A stretch of DNA of 64,000 nt from Noviherbaspirillum malthae (lineage in GTDB: Bacteria; Pseudomonadota; Gammaproteobacteria; Burkholderiales; Burkholderiaceae_D). Positions 54,738-63,348 of the stretch are shown in pieces. The DNA is taken from positions 1 to 64,000 of the forward strand of contig NZ_JACYXF010000018.1 in assembly GCF_015352985.1 (NCBI RefSeq). Direction: 5' to 3'. Made by a program: the position numbers and the translations under genes. Position 1 is the first letter of the stretch, and every line of letters begins with the position of its first letter. The notes under the pieces were generated by a model. The model worked only from the letters and a program-made list of their open reading frames with translations, had not been told where the DNA came from and ran no database searches.

Positions 54738-55199
54738 TCACTGCTTTCGGCCACTGCGCTTGCGGTGCAAGCTGTACAGCATGAACAGCACGATGGCCAG
54801 GTTGAGCGCCAGCATGCTTGCGGCGAGCCAGTTCGGGCGCTTGAACAGCTCATTCAGTTCGAAAGGCAGATAGACCGCGCCGCTGGCCGCCGCAAACCAT
54901 TCGCCCCAGGGTCTTTCCCGCCACAGGCCGTAGGCCTCGATGAACCTGACCAAGGCATAAGCCCCTGCGCCGGCGGCGAGCTGCAGCAGGCGCGCATCGT
55001 CGATTTTCGCCGCCAACTCCAGAAAGATACGCGGACGGTGCGAGGCAGGGTTGAGATGCGCATGCCGCACAAGCGCTTCGGCAAGCTCCTGCACATTATG
55101 ATGAATCAACGAGAACAGGCCCAGGCCGGCCAGCAGAACCACAGCCCCTTTCGCTGCTTCGAGCATTGCCACTGCGCGCAAACCATTCGAGAGCTGCAT
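54738..55199 (-). CDS. DUF2127 family membrane protein
   Basis: A 153-aa protein with four predicted membrane segments. LRAVAMLEAAKGAVVLLAGL and the middle block RFIEAYGLWRERPWGEWFAA are characteristic of DUF2127; the C-terminus is NWLAASMLALNLAIVLFMLY. The function is unknown. It is divergent from the DUF1345 gene, with 33 bases between starts. Confidence 0.85.
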   Translation of the reverse strand: MQLSNGLRAVAMLEAAKGAVVLLAGLGLFSLIHHNVQELAEALVRHAHLNPASHRPRIFLELAAKIDDARLLQLAAGAGAYALVRFIEAYGLWRERPWGEWFAAASGAVYLPFELNELFKRPNWLAASMLALNLAIVLFMLYSLHRKRSGRKQ

Positions 55200-55232
55200 A
55201 TGAGCATAATAGTGAAATGATCAACCGAGATT

Positions 55233-55904
55233 ATGCCTATTTCCATGACCCCGAGCTCCGTCGTTCATTTTTTCCGAACCAGGCCACGATTGCTCATGGC
55301 ATTCATGATCGGCACGCTCGTCGCGGCGGCCCTTCCCCCTCCGCTGCGCATGACCTTTCGGATATTGGTCGGATGGAACATTGCCGCCTGGGGTTATCTG
55401 GTAATGATCGCGTGGCTCATGGCCACTTCCAGCCCGGAAAAGGTGGAAGACATCGCACAGCGCGAGGATGCCAGTGCGCTTGGGGTACTTTTCATCATGT
55501 CGCTGGCATCGGCTCTCAGCGTCGTCGTCATCATTCTTGAACTCGCAACGGTGAAGCAGGTGACTGGTGCGCTTCGACTCGGGCATTTCCTGTTTACCGG
55601 ATTGACCGTGGTCGGATCATGGCTGCTGGTCATTGCCATCTACACCTTCCATTACGCCCTCCTGTACTACCGGTCGCCGCCTGGCAAGCGGGCTTTGCGA
55701 TTTCCGGAAGAAGAGCCGGATCCCAATTATTGGGACTTCATGTATTTCGCCCTGACGATCGCCGTCGCCGCCCAGACATCCGACGTGAGCGTGGCCACCC
55801 GTTCCATGCGAAAAGCCGTCATGGCGCAATCGATGCTGAGCTTCTTCTTCAACGTCGTCATCATCGGCCTGACCATCAATGTTTCGGCCAGCCTGCTGGG
55901 ATGA
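55233..55904 (+). CDS. DUF1345 family membrane protein
   Basis: A 223-aa membrane protein with five to six hydrophobic segments. The motifs NIAAWGYLVMIAWLMATSSP, TFHYALLYYR and PNYWDFMYFALTIAVAAQTS followed by DVSVATRSMRK are hallmarks of DUF1345. The function is unknown. The initiating ATG at 55233 has only a weak upstream GAG. Its 3' end faces the deletion scar beginning at 55941. Confidence 0.87.
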   Translation: MPISMTPSSVVHFFRTRPRLLMAFMIGTLVAAALPPPLRMTFRILVGWNIAAWGYLVMIAWLMATSSPEKVEDIAQREDASALGVLFIMSLASALSVVVIILELATVKQVTGALRLGHFLFTGLTVVGSWLLVIAIYTFHYALLYYRSPPGKRALRFPEEEPDPNYWDFMYFALTIAVAAQTSDVSVATRSMRKAVMAQSMLSFFFNVVIIGLTINVSASLLG

Positions 55905-55940
55905 TGCCCGAGGTGCCCAGGCCGATCGGCAGGTCGGTAT

Positions 55941-56150
55941 TCATGAAGGTACGACCAGCGTCTGCGGCGCTGCCTGACGCAAGCGAGTCCGCAGCCAGGT
56001 ACGCTGGCGGCTGTTGCGTTCCCTGATCTGTCTGATGGATGATTCGAACTCGCGGTCATGCTTTGCATGTGCCGCCTGCTCCAGCACATCGAGCGAAATC
56101 AGGCTTTCGCTGACCATCAGCCAGAGATCATGCAGATCGCGCCGCAGGTT
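55941..56150 (-). pseudogene. Possible truncated remnant of an unknown minus-strand gene
   Basis: The minus-strand frame ending at 55941 reads DLHDLWLMVSESLISLDVLE and ESSIRQIRERNSRQRTWLRT, a helical, protein-like tail. Upstream of about 56150 the same frame becomes antisense to a kinase fragment and is not protein-like. I read this as the 3' part of a gene whose 5' part was deleted. I recognise no family, and the fragment may simply be chance. Confidence 0.3.
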
Positions 56151-56165
56151 GAATGCGCTCGGCCC

Positions 56166-56786
56166 AGCGCGGACCTGCTTGCCCGCTTGTTCACCATCTT
56201 CGAGCAAGGGAAAACCACGATCGATCGCGGGAAAGGCGGACTGGGCATCGGCCTCGCCCTGGTCAAGAATTTTGTTGAACTCCATGGCGGAAGCGTTGCC
56301 GCGGCCAGCGACGGGCTTGGACGAGGCGCCGAGTTCACGGTCATTCTTCCCTTGCTTCAGATCGCCGAGTCAAGCCAAAGAGATACAATGCAATCGGCCG
56401 CGGCCGGCAAGCCGCTCCGCTCGGTGCGTGTCCTGCTGGTTGACGACAACGTCGATGCATTGCATAGCCTGAGCTACTACCTCAGCGGCTGCGGCCATCA
56501 GGTGCAGGCAACGGCCGATCCGATTGAAGCATTGCGGATCGCCTCAGAGTTTCTGCCCGAGGTAGCGGTGCTGGACATCGGACTACCGGTACTTGACGGT
56601 TATGCGCTTGCAGCGAAAATCAGGGAGGTTCCTGCGTTGCAAGGAGTGCGTCTTGTCGCGCTGACGGGCTACGGGAAATCGAAGGATATCGAAAGATCGC
56701 GCGCAGCCGGCTTCGATGTCCACCTTGTGAAGCCGGTGTTATTGCAGGACCTCGATACGGCAATTGCGCGGCTCACCGCAGCGTGA
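56166..56786 (+). pseudogene. Truncated hybrid histidine kinase (ATPase tail plus receiver)
   Basis: The first homologous residues are LLARLFTIFEQG, the F-box of a histidine-kinase ATPase domain, followed by GGLGIGLALVKNFVELHGGS (G2 box) and a complete receiver: VRVLLVDDNVDALHSLSYYL, phospho-Asp region VAVLDIGLPVLDG and Lys in VHLVKPVLL. The sensor, dimerisation (H-box) and most ATP-binding parts are missing. The frame opens at 56058 in unrelated sequence. The receiver alone might still be translated from the ATG at 56388 (MQSAAAGKPLRSVRVLLVDD), but no ribosome binding site supports it. Confidence 0.7.
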
Positions 56787-56903
56787 CCAGGCTGTCGCAC
56801 CCCGGACCGGGGCTTTCGCAGAGATAGTGGTCCTGCGGTTGATGTGCTGGGAGCCGCGCAGCCTTGCGTGAGAAGCCGTCCGCATTACTGCTTCACGCGC
56901 CAT

Positions 56904-58574
56904 TCAATGCGCCGTGCGCTCGAACACCATAGGCTCTCGTCCACGCCCGAATTCAATCGCGGCCTTGTTCTTTCCCGCTTGCTTGGCCGCATACATGGCG
57001 GCATCCGCACGTGACAGGAAGTCTTCCGCCTGCTCTTCATGCATGTGGAAGGCCAGGCCGACCGAGGCGCTCAGCTCGCAGTCGCCCCTTGCATCGGCCA
57101 ATCCCTCGGAGCCGGCCAGGAGCACGTCCTGCGCGACCTGCATTGCACGTTCCCGGGACACATCTTCGAGAATGACGACGAACTCATCTCCGGCAAGGCG
57201 GGCCACGGTGTCGATTTCGTTGCGGACGAGATGACGCAGCTTTTCCGCAAAGGCCTTCAGTACATTGTCTCCCGCATCGTGGCCGAGAACGTCATTGACC
57301 TGCTTGAATCCGTCCAGATCGATGAAGAGCAGGGCGACATGTTCATCCTCGCCGGTCCTCGCTTCACGCCGCAGGGCGCGTTCGAGCCGGCTCATCAGTT
57401 CGAACCGGTTCGGAAGTCCGGTCAGGTAATCGCGCGTCGCCTGGTAGTGAAGCTGTGCTTCGAGTTCCTTGCGGTGGGCGATGTCGCGGATGAATGTCCC
57501 GAAATAGTATTCGTCGCCGTGGTGAATGGCGCCTACCGTCATCTCGACCAGCATCTCCTTTCCTGCCTTGGTCAGAACAGGAAGCTCGACCCGCTTGTTG
57601 ACGATGTTCGCCTTGCCTGTCTCGATGAAGTTGGCAACGCCTTGTTCATGCCGGCTGCGGTAACGGTGCGGCGCCACGAGAGTGGCCATGTCCCTGCCGA
57701 TGGCTTCCTGCGCGGTCCATCCCAGCATCTTCTCCGCCTGGCGGTTCCATTCGGTGATCCTGCCGGCCTGGTCCATGCCGATGAATCCATCGCCCGTGTT
57801 TTGAACGAGCAGCCGGATTTTTTCTTCCTGCAGGACCCGCATCTGCTCGGCCTCGAACTCCCGCGAGACATCGCGCGCCATGCAGAAGCAGCGCCCTTCG
57901 TGAACGGTGGGAGCACTCCATTCCAGCCATCGATAGCTGCCGTCCTTGGTGACATAACGGTTCCGGAAACCTTTGGTCGGCGTCCCTTCGTACAGCTTGC
58001 GCATCTCCGCCAGCGTCCTTTCCCTGTCGCCCGGATGGACGAAGTCGATGTAAGGACGCGAGGTGAGTTCCGCGGCGCTCCAGCCCAGGGTGGTGGTCCA
58101 GGCATCGCTGACCTCGACGAGATAGCCTTTTACGTTCGCAATCGCCGGCAGATCCGGCGAAAGATTGAAGAACAGCTGGCGATCGACCTCGGCCAGCTTC
58201 TGGCGCGTCATGTCGACGATCTCGACGATGAAGCATTTCGGCTGGTTGTCTTCGTCCTGCACGAGAGCGACGAACAGCGATGCCCAGGCGACGGTACCGT
58301 TCTTGCGCACGTATCGCTTTTCCACCTGGTATGTTGCCCGCGCTCCCGCCAGAAGCTGCTGCACAAGAAGCAGGTCGGCTTCAAGATCGTCCGGATGGGT
58401 GACTTGCTGGAAAGTCAGGCCGAGAAGCTCTTCCTTCGGGTATTCGAGCATGCTTGCCAGCGCATCGTTGACCTCCAGCCAGCGTCCATCCAGATCGACT
58501 AGCGCCTTGCCGATTGCGGTGTTATGGAAGGCGACCATTTGCAGCCGGTCGTTCCCAAGATACGCCTTTCCCAT
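56904..58574 (-). CDS. PAS-containing diguanylate cyclase
   Basis: Probably makes cyclic di-GMP. The 556 aa comprise three PAS domains (about 15-125, 130-250 and 265-385; for example LVDLDGRWLEVNDALASMLE and GFIGMDQAGRITEWNRQAEK) and a GGDEF domain (about 395-545) with DYLTGLPNRFELMSRLERAL. The signature is AGDEF (RLAGDEFVVILE), a known active variant. The inhibitory I-site RxxD is displaced (RNEID), so product inhibition may be lost. The start at 58574 (MGKAYLGNDRLQMV) follows GAAGAGGA; 58727 is rejected. It is downstream of the hybrid kinase on the same strand. Confidence 0.87.
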   Translation of the reverse strand: MGKAYLGNDRLQMVAFHNTAIGKALVDLDGRWLEVNDALASMLEYPKEELLGLTFQQVTHPDDLEADLLLVQQLLAGARATYQVEKRYVRKNGTVAWASLFVALVQDEDNQPKCFIVEIVDMTRQKLAEVDRQLFFNLSPDLPAIANVKGYLVEVSDAWTTTLGWSAAELTSRPYIDFVHPGDRERTLAEMRKLYEGTPTKGFRNRYVTKDGSYRWLEWSAPTVHEGRCFCMARDVSREFEAEQMRVLQEEKIRLLVQNTGDGFIGMDQAGRITEWNRQAEKMLGWTAQEAIGRDMATLVAPHRYRSRHEQGVANFIETGKANIVNKRVELPVLTKAGKEMLVEMTVGAIHHGDEYYFGTFIRDIAHRKELEAQLHYQATRDYLTGLPNRFELMSRLERALRREARTGEDEHVALLFIDLDGFKQVNDVLGHDAGDNVLKAFAEKLRHLVRNEIDTVARLAGDEFVVILEDVSRERAMQVAQDVLLAGSEGLADARGDCELSASVGLAFHMHEEQAEDFLSRADAAMYAAKQAGKNKAAIEFGRGREPMVFERTAH

Positions 58575-58872
58575 TCCTCTTCTCCAACGGAAATTCAGAT
58601 GGAAGCCATGACAAGCCGCGGCATGCCGGGAGGAAATGGCAAAATAAATGCTTGCCGAATCGACACGCCAAATGTCTGGCCTCTTCAGACTGAAATTCAG
58701 TGTAGATGCTTGTTGCATGATATGCAACAGAGAACGACCCGGGCGTTTGACTCACTTTAAGCCAAGGCGCATTTCAACAACCTGTGCGGCACCAAGTCCG
58801 GCGCGGCATGGACCGCCGAGCGTATGCAATCAGATATAAAGCCCGGGATTCATGGTGCCCCGTGCCGAAGGC
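58575..58872. other. Spacer between kinase and cyclase genes
   Basis: 298 bases between two same-strand signalling genes, without a recognisable gene, hairpin terminator or RNA. The length suggests that the cyclase gene may have its own promoter. Confidence 0.4.
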
Positions 58873-61425
58873 TCATTCGCCCTTGTTCAGCAATTGCCGG
58901 ATCTTGGCCGCAAGCTGTTCGCGCCTGTAGGGCTTGGTCAGGAGCTGCAGACCGGGGTCCAGCCGGCCGCCGTGAACGATTGCGTTCTGGGTATAGCCGG
59001 AAGTAAACAACACCTCGATGTTTGGATGCAGCAACTTCGCCTGGCGGGCAAGCTCGGGGCTTCGCAGCTCGCCAGGCATCACCACGTCGGTAAACAGCAG
59101 GTCGATGGGAAGGCCGCTTTTCAGCACGACGAGCGCACTCTCCGCATTATCGGCCTTCAGGACGCGATAGCCGAGACTGCTCAGAATTTCGACCACGGTG
59201 CGCTGAACGGCAAGATCGTCTTCGACGACGAGTATCGTCTCGGTGCCGCTGGCGGCGGCGGCCGGTGTTGAACTGGGCGTTACGTCGAGTTCGGCATCGT
59301 AGGCGCGCGGGAAGTACATCCTGATGGTGGTGCCATGGCCCACCTCGCTGTAAATCTTGAGATGGCCGCCGCTTTGCTTGACGAAGCCGTAGGCCATCGA
59401 AAGGCCGAGTCCGGTGCCCACCCCTTCCGGCTTGGTTGTGAAGAAGGGATCGCACGCCCTTTCTAGGACTTCGCGCGTCATGCCCGTGCCGGTATCGGAG
59501 ATGGCGAAGACCACATACTGGCCCGGGCGCAGGTCGCCTTCGCCGGAGACATACTCGTCATCGAGCATGGTGTTCCCGACTTCGATGGTCAGCTTCCCGC
59601 CCTGCGGCATGGCGTCGCGCGCATTGATGACCAGATTGAGAATCACGTTTTCGAGCTGATGCGGATCGACGAGGGTGTTCCATAACCCGCCTGCCGCAAT
59701 CGTCTCCACATGAATCATTTCGCCGATGGCCCGCCGGATCAGGTCATCCATTGCACGAATCAGCCGCGTCGGGTTGAGTACTGTGGGCTGCAGCGGCTGG
59801 CGGCGCGCGAAGGCGAGCAGCTGCGATGACAGTTTCGCTCCGCGCTCGACGGCATCGAGCGCGCTTTGCAGCCGCGTCTGCATGGCGGTATCGCTTCGCA
59901 TCGCCGAGGCGCCGATCTGCAGCAGCTGCAGGTTGCCGGCAATGACCTGCAGGATGTTGTTGAAGTCATGCGCCACGCCGCCGGTCAGTTTGCCGACCGC
60001 TTCCAGCTTCTGCGAACGCTGAAGCGCGAGCTGCATCTCTTCCAGTTTCCGGGTGCGTTCCACAACCAGACGTTCCAGATCCGCCTGATAGCGCCTCACC
60101 TCGTCCTGCGCGGCCTTGTATTCGGTCACGTCGTTGCCCTGGACGAAGATGCCGATCACCGATCCGTCGGGCCCGATCACGGGCTGGTAGACAAAGTCGA
60201 CATACCTGACGATGGCCGGCTCCTTCGGATCGGGCTGCACCGTCAGCGGCAGTCCGCGGCCGATGAAAGGCTCCGCCGTGGCATACACCTTGTGGAGAAG
60301 CTCGACGAAGCCCTGCGATTTCACTTCCGGCAAGGCTTCATGCACCGGCCTGCCCAGCAGGTCACGCGTTCCGACAAGCGCGAGGTAGGCCTTGTTGGCG
60401 ATCTCGAATACATGGTTGGGCCCGTTCAACACGCAGATGAAACCCGGCGCCTGATCGAACAGTTGCAGCAGGTGCCGCTTGTCGCCCTGCAGTTCGCGGA
60501 CCAGGATCAGGGCCTTGCGCGTTTCCTCCAGCGTCTTGGTTCGCTCTGCAAGCAGCGCCTCGAGTTCGGTCTGCTTGCGCTGCACTTCGACCTGGGCCCG
60601 TACCTGCTCGGTGACGTCGCTGCCCTGGGAAAATACGCCGACAATCTCGCCTTCGTCTCCGAAGATGGGCTGGTAGACAAAATCGATATAGCGCTGCTCC
60701 GCCGCCTTGCCGTCCGCCGGCTTCACCGCGAGGGGCAGTGCTCGACCGACATATGGCTTTCCCGTTGTGAATACTTGATCCAGCAGTTCGAAAAACCCCT
60801 GCCCTTCCAGTTCGGGAAGCGCCTCGCGCACGGGCTTGCCGATGATGTCCTTGTATTCGGCAAGCCGGTGATGCGCCTTGTTCTGCAGCTCGTAGACATG
60901 CAGCGGGCCGCGGAAGAAACACACGAAGCCCGGCGCCTGCTCGAACAGGCGCAGCAGATCGCGGTACTGTCCGGCCTGCTGCCTGAGCAATCGTTCGTGA
61001 GCTTCCTCGAGCGCCCTGGCTGCGTTGCGGCGCTCGGTAATGTCGCGCGTGACCTTCGCGAAGCCGACAAAGCGGCCGTCGTCGTCATGGATGGGGGTGA
61101 TGACCACATGCGCCCAGAAGCGCGAGCCGTCCTTGCGCATCCGCCATCCCTCGGCTTCGAACTTGCCCTCCTTTCGGGCGCGCTCCAGCGCCTGCAAAGG
61201 TATGCCGGCAGCCTGATCCTCGGGCGTGTAGAAGCGTCCGAAATGCTGCCCGATGATCTCATCCGCGGAATATCCCTTGAACCGCTCCGCACCCGCATTC
61301 CAGCTGCTGACGAGGCCTTCCGGCGAAATCAGGTAGATCGCGAAATCGCTGATGCCTGACACAAGCAGGGACAGTTGGCGGTCGTGGAGGTTGCTATCCA
61401 GCGATGAAGCTGCTTTCTTCGTCAT
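58873..61425 (-). CDS. Hybrid sensor histidine kinase (PAS-PAS-PAS-HisKA-ATPase-REC)
   Basis: An 850-aa soluble kinase with no membrane segment. PAS 1 (about 20-135) has FAIYLISPEGLVSSWNAGAE. PAS 2 and PAS 3 (about 155-275 and 320-440) are close copies: LFEQAPGFVCFFRGPLHVYE and LFDQAPGFICVLNGPNHVFE. The H-box is GGVAHDFNNILQ (His near 486), followed by the N-box VILNLVINARDAMPQGG and G-boxes (DTGTGMTREV, GTGLGLSMAYGFVKQSGG). The C-terminal receiver has VVEDD and phospho-Asp in DLLFTDVVMPG (near 779). Such H-D-F-N-N kinases often lack a separate regulator; the downstream cyclase is a plausible partner. Confidence 0.9.
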   Translation of the reverse strand: MTKKAASSLDSNLHDRQLSLLVSGISDFAIYLISPEGLVSSWNAGAERFKGYSADEIIGQHFGRFYTPEDQAAGIPLQALERARKEGKFEAEGWRMRKDGSRFWAHVVITPIHDDDGRFVGFAKVTRDITERRNAARALEEAHERLLRQQAGQYRDLLRLFEQAPGFVCFFRGPLHVYELQNKAHHRLAEYKDIIGKPVREALPELEGQGFFELLDQVFTTGKPYVGRALPLAVKPADGKAAEQRYIDFVYQPIFGDEGEIVGVFSQGSDVTEQVRAQVEVQRKQTELEALLAERTKTLEETRKALILVRELQGDKRHLLQLFDQAPGFICVLNGPNHVFEIANKAYLALVGTRDLLGRPVHEALPEVKSQGFVELLHKVYATAEPFIGRGLPLTVQPDPKEPAIVRYVDFVYQPVIGPDGSVIGIFVQGNDVTEYKAAQDEVRRYQADLERLVVERTRKLEEMQLALQRSQKLEAVGKLTGGVAHDFNNILQVIAGNLQLLQIGASAMRSDTAMQTRLQSALDAVERGAKLSSQLLAFARRQPLQPTVLNPTRLIRAMDDLIRRAIGEMIHVETIAAGGLWNTLVDPHQLENVILNLVINARDAMPQGGKLTIEVGNTMLDDEYVSGEGDLRPGQYVVFAISDTGTGMTREVLERACDPFFTTKPEGVGTGLGLSMAYGFVKQSGGHLKIYSEVGHGTTIRMYFPRAYDAELDVTPSSTPAAAASGTETILVVEDDLAVQRTVVEILSSLGYRVLKADNAESALVVLKSGLPIDLLFTDVVMPGELRSPELARQAKLLHPNIEVLFTSGYTQNAIVHGGRLDPGLQLLTKPYRREQLAAKIRQLLNKGE

Positions 61426-61690
61426 GGGCAGATTAGTAAGAGGCGACTAGGAATCGTTGGCGGCGGGTGACCGAAAATCTCGACCGCCGAAAGGCCGGCA
61501 TAGAGGCCGGGATGGCAAACCCTGTATTTTACTCAAGCCCTCTAGTAGACGCATGCCAACAAGGCAGGCATGTCCTCCTGCACGCGGCACGGCGGAAAGA
61601 CGATTCGTATTCGATGCAAAAACAGCCATGCATTTCGAAGTGGAATACACTTGGACAAGTTGCCTTTTCATTCGCATTCCGTCGAAGTCC

Positions 61691-62593
61691 ATGGATAATC
61701 TCCTTCGCAAGCTTGACCTGACCTCCCTTCGGCTGTTCGTCGCCGTCTGCCAGGAAAAGAACATCGCCCGCGCGGCGGAACGCGAGTTCATCGCGCCTTC
61801 GGCCGTCAGCCGCCGCATTGCGGATATCGAGAATGTCATCGGCCTGCCGGTGATCCAGAGACAGTCGCGCGGCATCACCGTGACGCCGGTGGGTGAAACG
61901 GTACTGCGTCATGCGCTCGCCGTCATCGGCAACATCGAGTCTCTCGGCGCCGAACTGTCGCAGTACTTCATCGGCGCAAAGGGCAATGTCAGGATCATCG
62001 CGAACCTGTCATCCATCGTCCAGTTCCTTCCCGAAGACATTGCAGCCTACCAGCGCATTTTTCCGGAAGTAAATATTGACATCGAGGAATACAACACCGT
62101 CGAGGTGATACGCCTGCTTGCCGAGCGAGGCGCCGACTTCGGCATCTGCAATGCGATCGCCGGCATCGAGGAATTCGAGCATGTGCATTACCGCACCGAC
62201 CGCCTGTCGGTCATGCTTCCCCAGACGCACCCGCTCGCTGATGCGACCAAGCTGCGGCTCGCGGACCTGCTGGCAGAAAGTTTTGTCGGCCTGCGCCGGG
62301 ACAGCGCATTGACCATGCTTCTCGCACGGGAAGCTGCGGCCCTCGGCAGCGAACTTGCGGTAAAGATCCGCGTCGGCAGCCTGGATGCATTGTGCCGCAT
62401 GGTGCACGCGGGACTGGGCATTGCCGTCGTTCCCCATCAGGTTGGAGAACTGTACGTCAATACGCTCAACGTGAATCTCGTTCCTCTCAGCGATGCATGG
62501 GCCACTCGCGAGCTCGTGATCATTTACCGGTCGCGCGAGCAGTTGAATGCAACTGCGGCCACGCTCGTCAATTTCCTGGCGCAGCGCTGCTGA
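61691..62593 (+). CDS. LysR-family transcriptional regulator
   Basis: A 300-aa LTTR. The helix-turn-helix is LRLFVAVCQEKNIARAAERE with FIAPSAVSRRIADIENVIGL; the effector domain runs from about residue 90 (GNVRIIANLSSIVQFLPEDI). The start at 61691 is set by MDNLLRKLDLTSLRLFVAV; the frame extends upstream to 61457 without domain support. It reads toward the RraA-like and aconitase-family genes and is the likely regulator of both; the 265 bases separating it from the kinase gene contain no other supported feature. Confidence 0.9.
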   Translation: MDNLLRKLDLTSLRLFVAVCQEKNIARAAEREFIAPSAVSRRIADIENVIGLPVIQRQSRGITVTPVGETVLRHALAVIGNIESLGAELSQYFIGAKGNVRIIANLSSIVQFLPEDIAAYQRIFPEVNIDIEEYNTVEVIRLLAERGADFGICNAIAGIEEFEHVHYRTDRLSVMLPQTHPLADATKLRLADLLAESFVGLRRDSALTMLLAREAAALGSELAVKIRVGSLDALCRMVHAGLGIAVVPHQVGELYVNTLNVNLVPLSDAWATRELVIIYRSREQLNATAATLVNFLAQRC

Positions 62594-62610
62594 GGCGTTC
62601 CTGAACCGCC

Positions 62611-62665
62611 CGTGGATCGGCATTGCAGGCATCACATTTCGAGATGCCTGCAATGCCGATCCACG
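62611..62665 (+). repeat. Perfect inverted repeat with 23-bp arms
   Basis: The 23 bases at 62611-62633 (starting CGTGGATCGGCATTGCAGG) are exactly the reverse complement of 62643-62665, with a nine-base loop ACATTTCGA. TTTT follows at 62666-62669. It is 17 bases after the LysR stop and 61 before the RraA-like start. It could be an unusually strong terminator, a mobile-repeat remnant or a regulatory hairpin. Confidence 0.85.
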
Positions 62666-62726
62666 TTTTGATCTCAGGCTCAAGGCAGGCGATCATCCGG
62701 CGACTTGCCACTCTTCGCCTGTCATC

Positions 62727-63236
62727 ATGAATCCGTTCTCGACTTCCGACCTGCATGACGCGTGCATGGACCGTCCCGAAGTGCATCTGCAGGTCGCAAG
62801 GCCGGGCCTGAAGTCTTTTGGAGGAAAGCACTGCTACAGCGGTGAAATCACGACGGCTGCCGCCGCGGGTACCTCCGCGCTGCGCTTGCGCGACATTCTT
62901 TCCGAAACCGGCCTGGGGCGCGTACTCGTGGTCGAAGGCAATGGCATCGATGCGCAATGGGCGCTGCTCGGCGACAGGATGGGCCAGCTTGCGCTCGACA
63001 ACGGCTGGTCTGGCGTCGTTCTGCACGGCTACATACGGGACGTTGCGGCGCTGAAAAATATTGCGCTCGGCGTTCATGCGCTGGGAAGCCTGCCCTCGCG
63101 CCCCCGCTGGCCGGAATCGATACCGGTCATGCGGGATATCCCCCTGACACTCCATGGCATGCGTTTCCTTCCCGGACACTGGCTCTATGCCGACGAAGAC
63201 GGCCTGATCACGACGGACCGTCCGATCAGCCTGTGA
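62727..63236 (+). CDS. RraA-like aldolase/decarboxylase family protein
   Basis: A 169-aa protein of the RraA / 4-hydroxy-4-methyl-2-oxoglutarate aldolase family. It begins MNPFSTSDLHDACMDRPEVH, has LLGDRMGQLALDNGWSGVVL and the catalytic Arg-Asp pair in LHGYIRDVAALKNI. Its length matches RraA proteins (about 160 aa). With an aconitase-family gene next, a role in pyruvate-releasing cleavage of a C4-hydroxy dicarboxylate is more likely than RNase E inhibition. The upstream frame to 62547 overlaps the hairpin and is rejected; no strong ribosome binding site precedes 62727. Confidence 0.82.
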   Translation: MNPFSTSDLHDACMDRPEVHLQVARPGLKSFGGKHCYSGEITTAAAAGTSALRLRDILSETGLGRVLVVEGNGIDAQWALLGDRMGQLALDNGWSGVVLHGYIRDVAALKNIALGVHALGSLPSRPRWPESIPVMRDIPLTLHGMRFLPGHWLYADEDGLITTDRPISL

Positions 63237-63348
63237 AACGCCTCTCGGCGTAGCCTGCCCCGGCATCGCATGCCGCGATGCCTGCCTTGGCCATTCAGCA
63301 CTTCAGCTTGCCCGGTCCGGCGTGTAGATTCGTTCACAGGAGACTTAG

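Noticed and set aside
57039..58502. 487-codon plus-strand frame
   Set aside because: Antisense shadow of the diguanylate cyclase gene.
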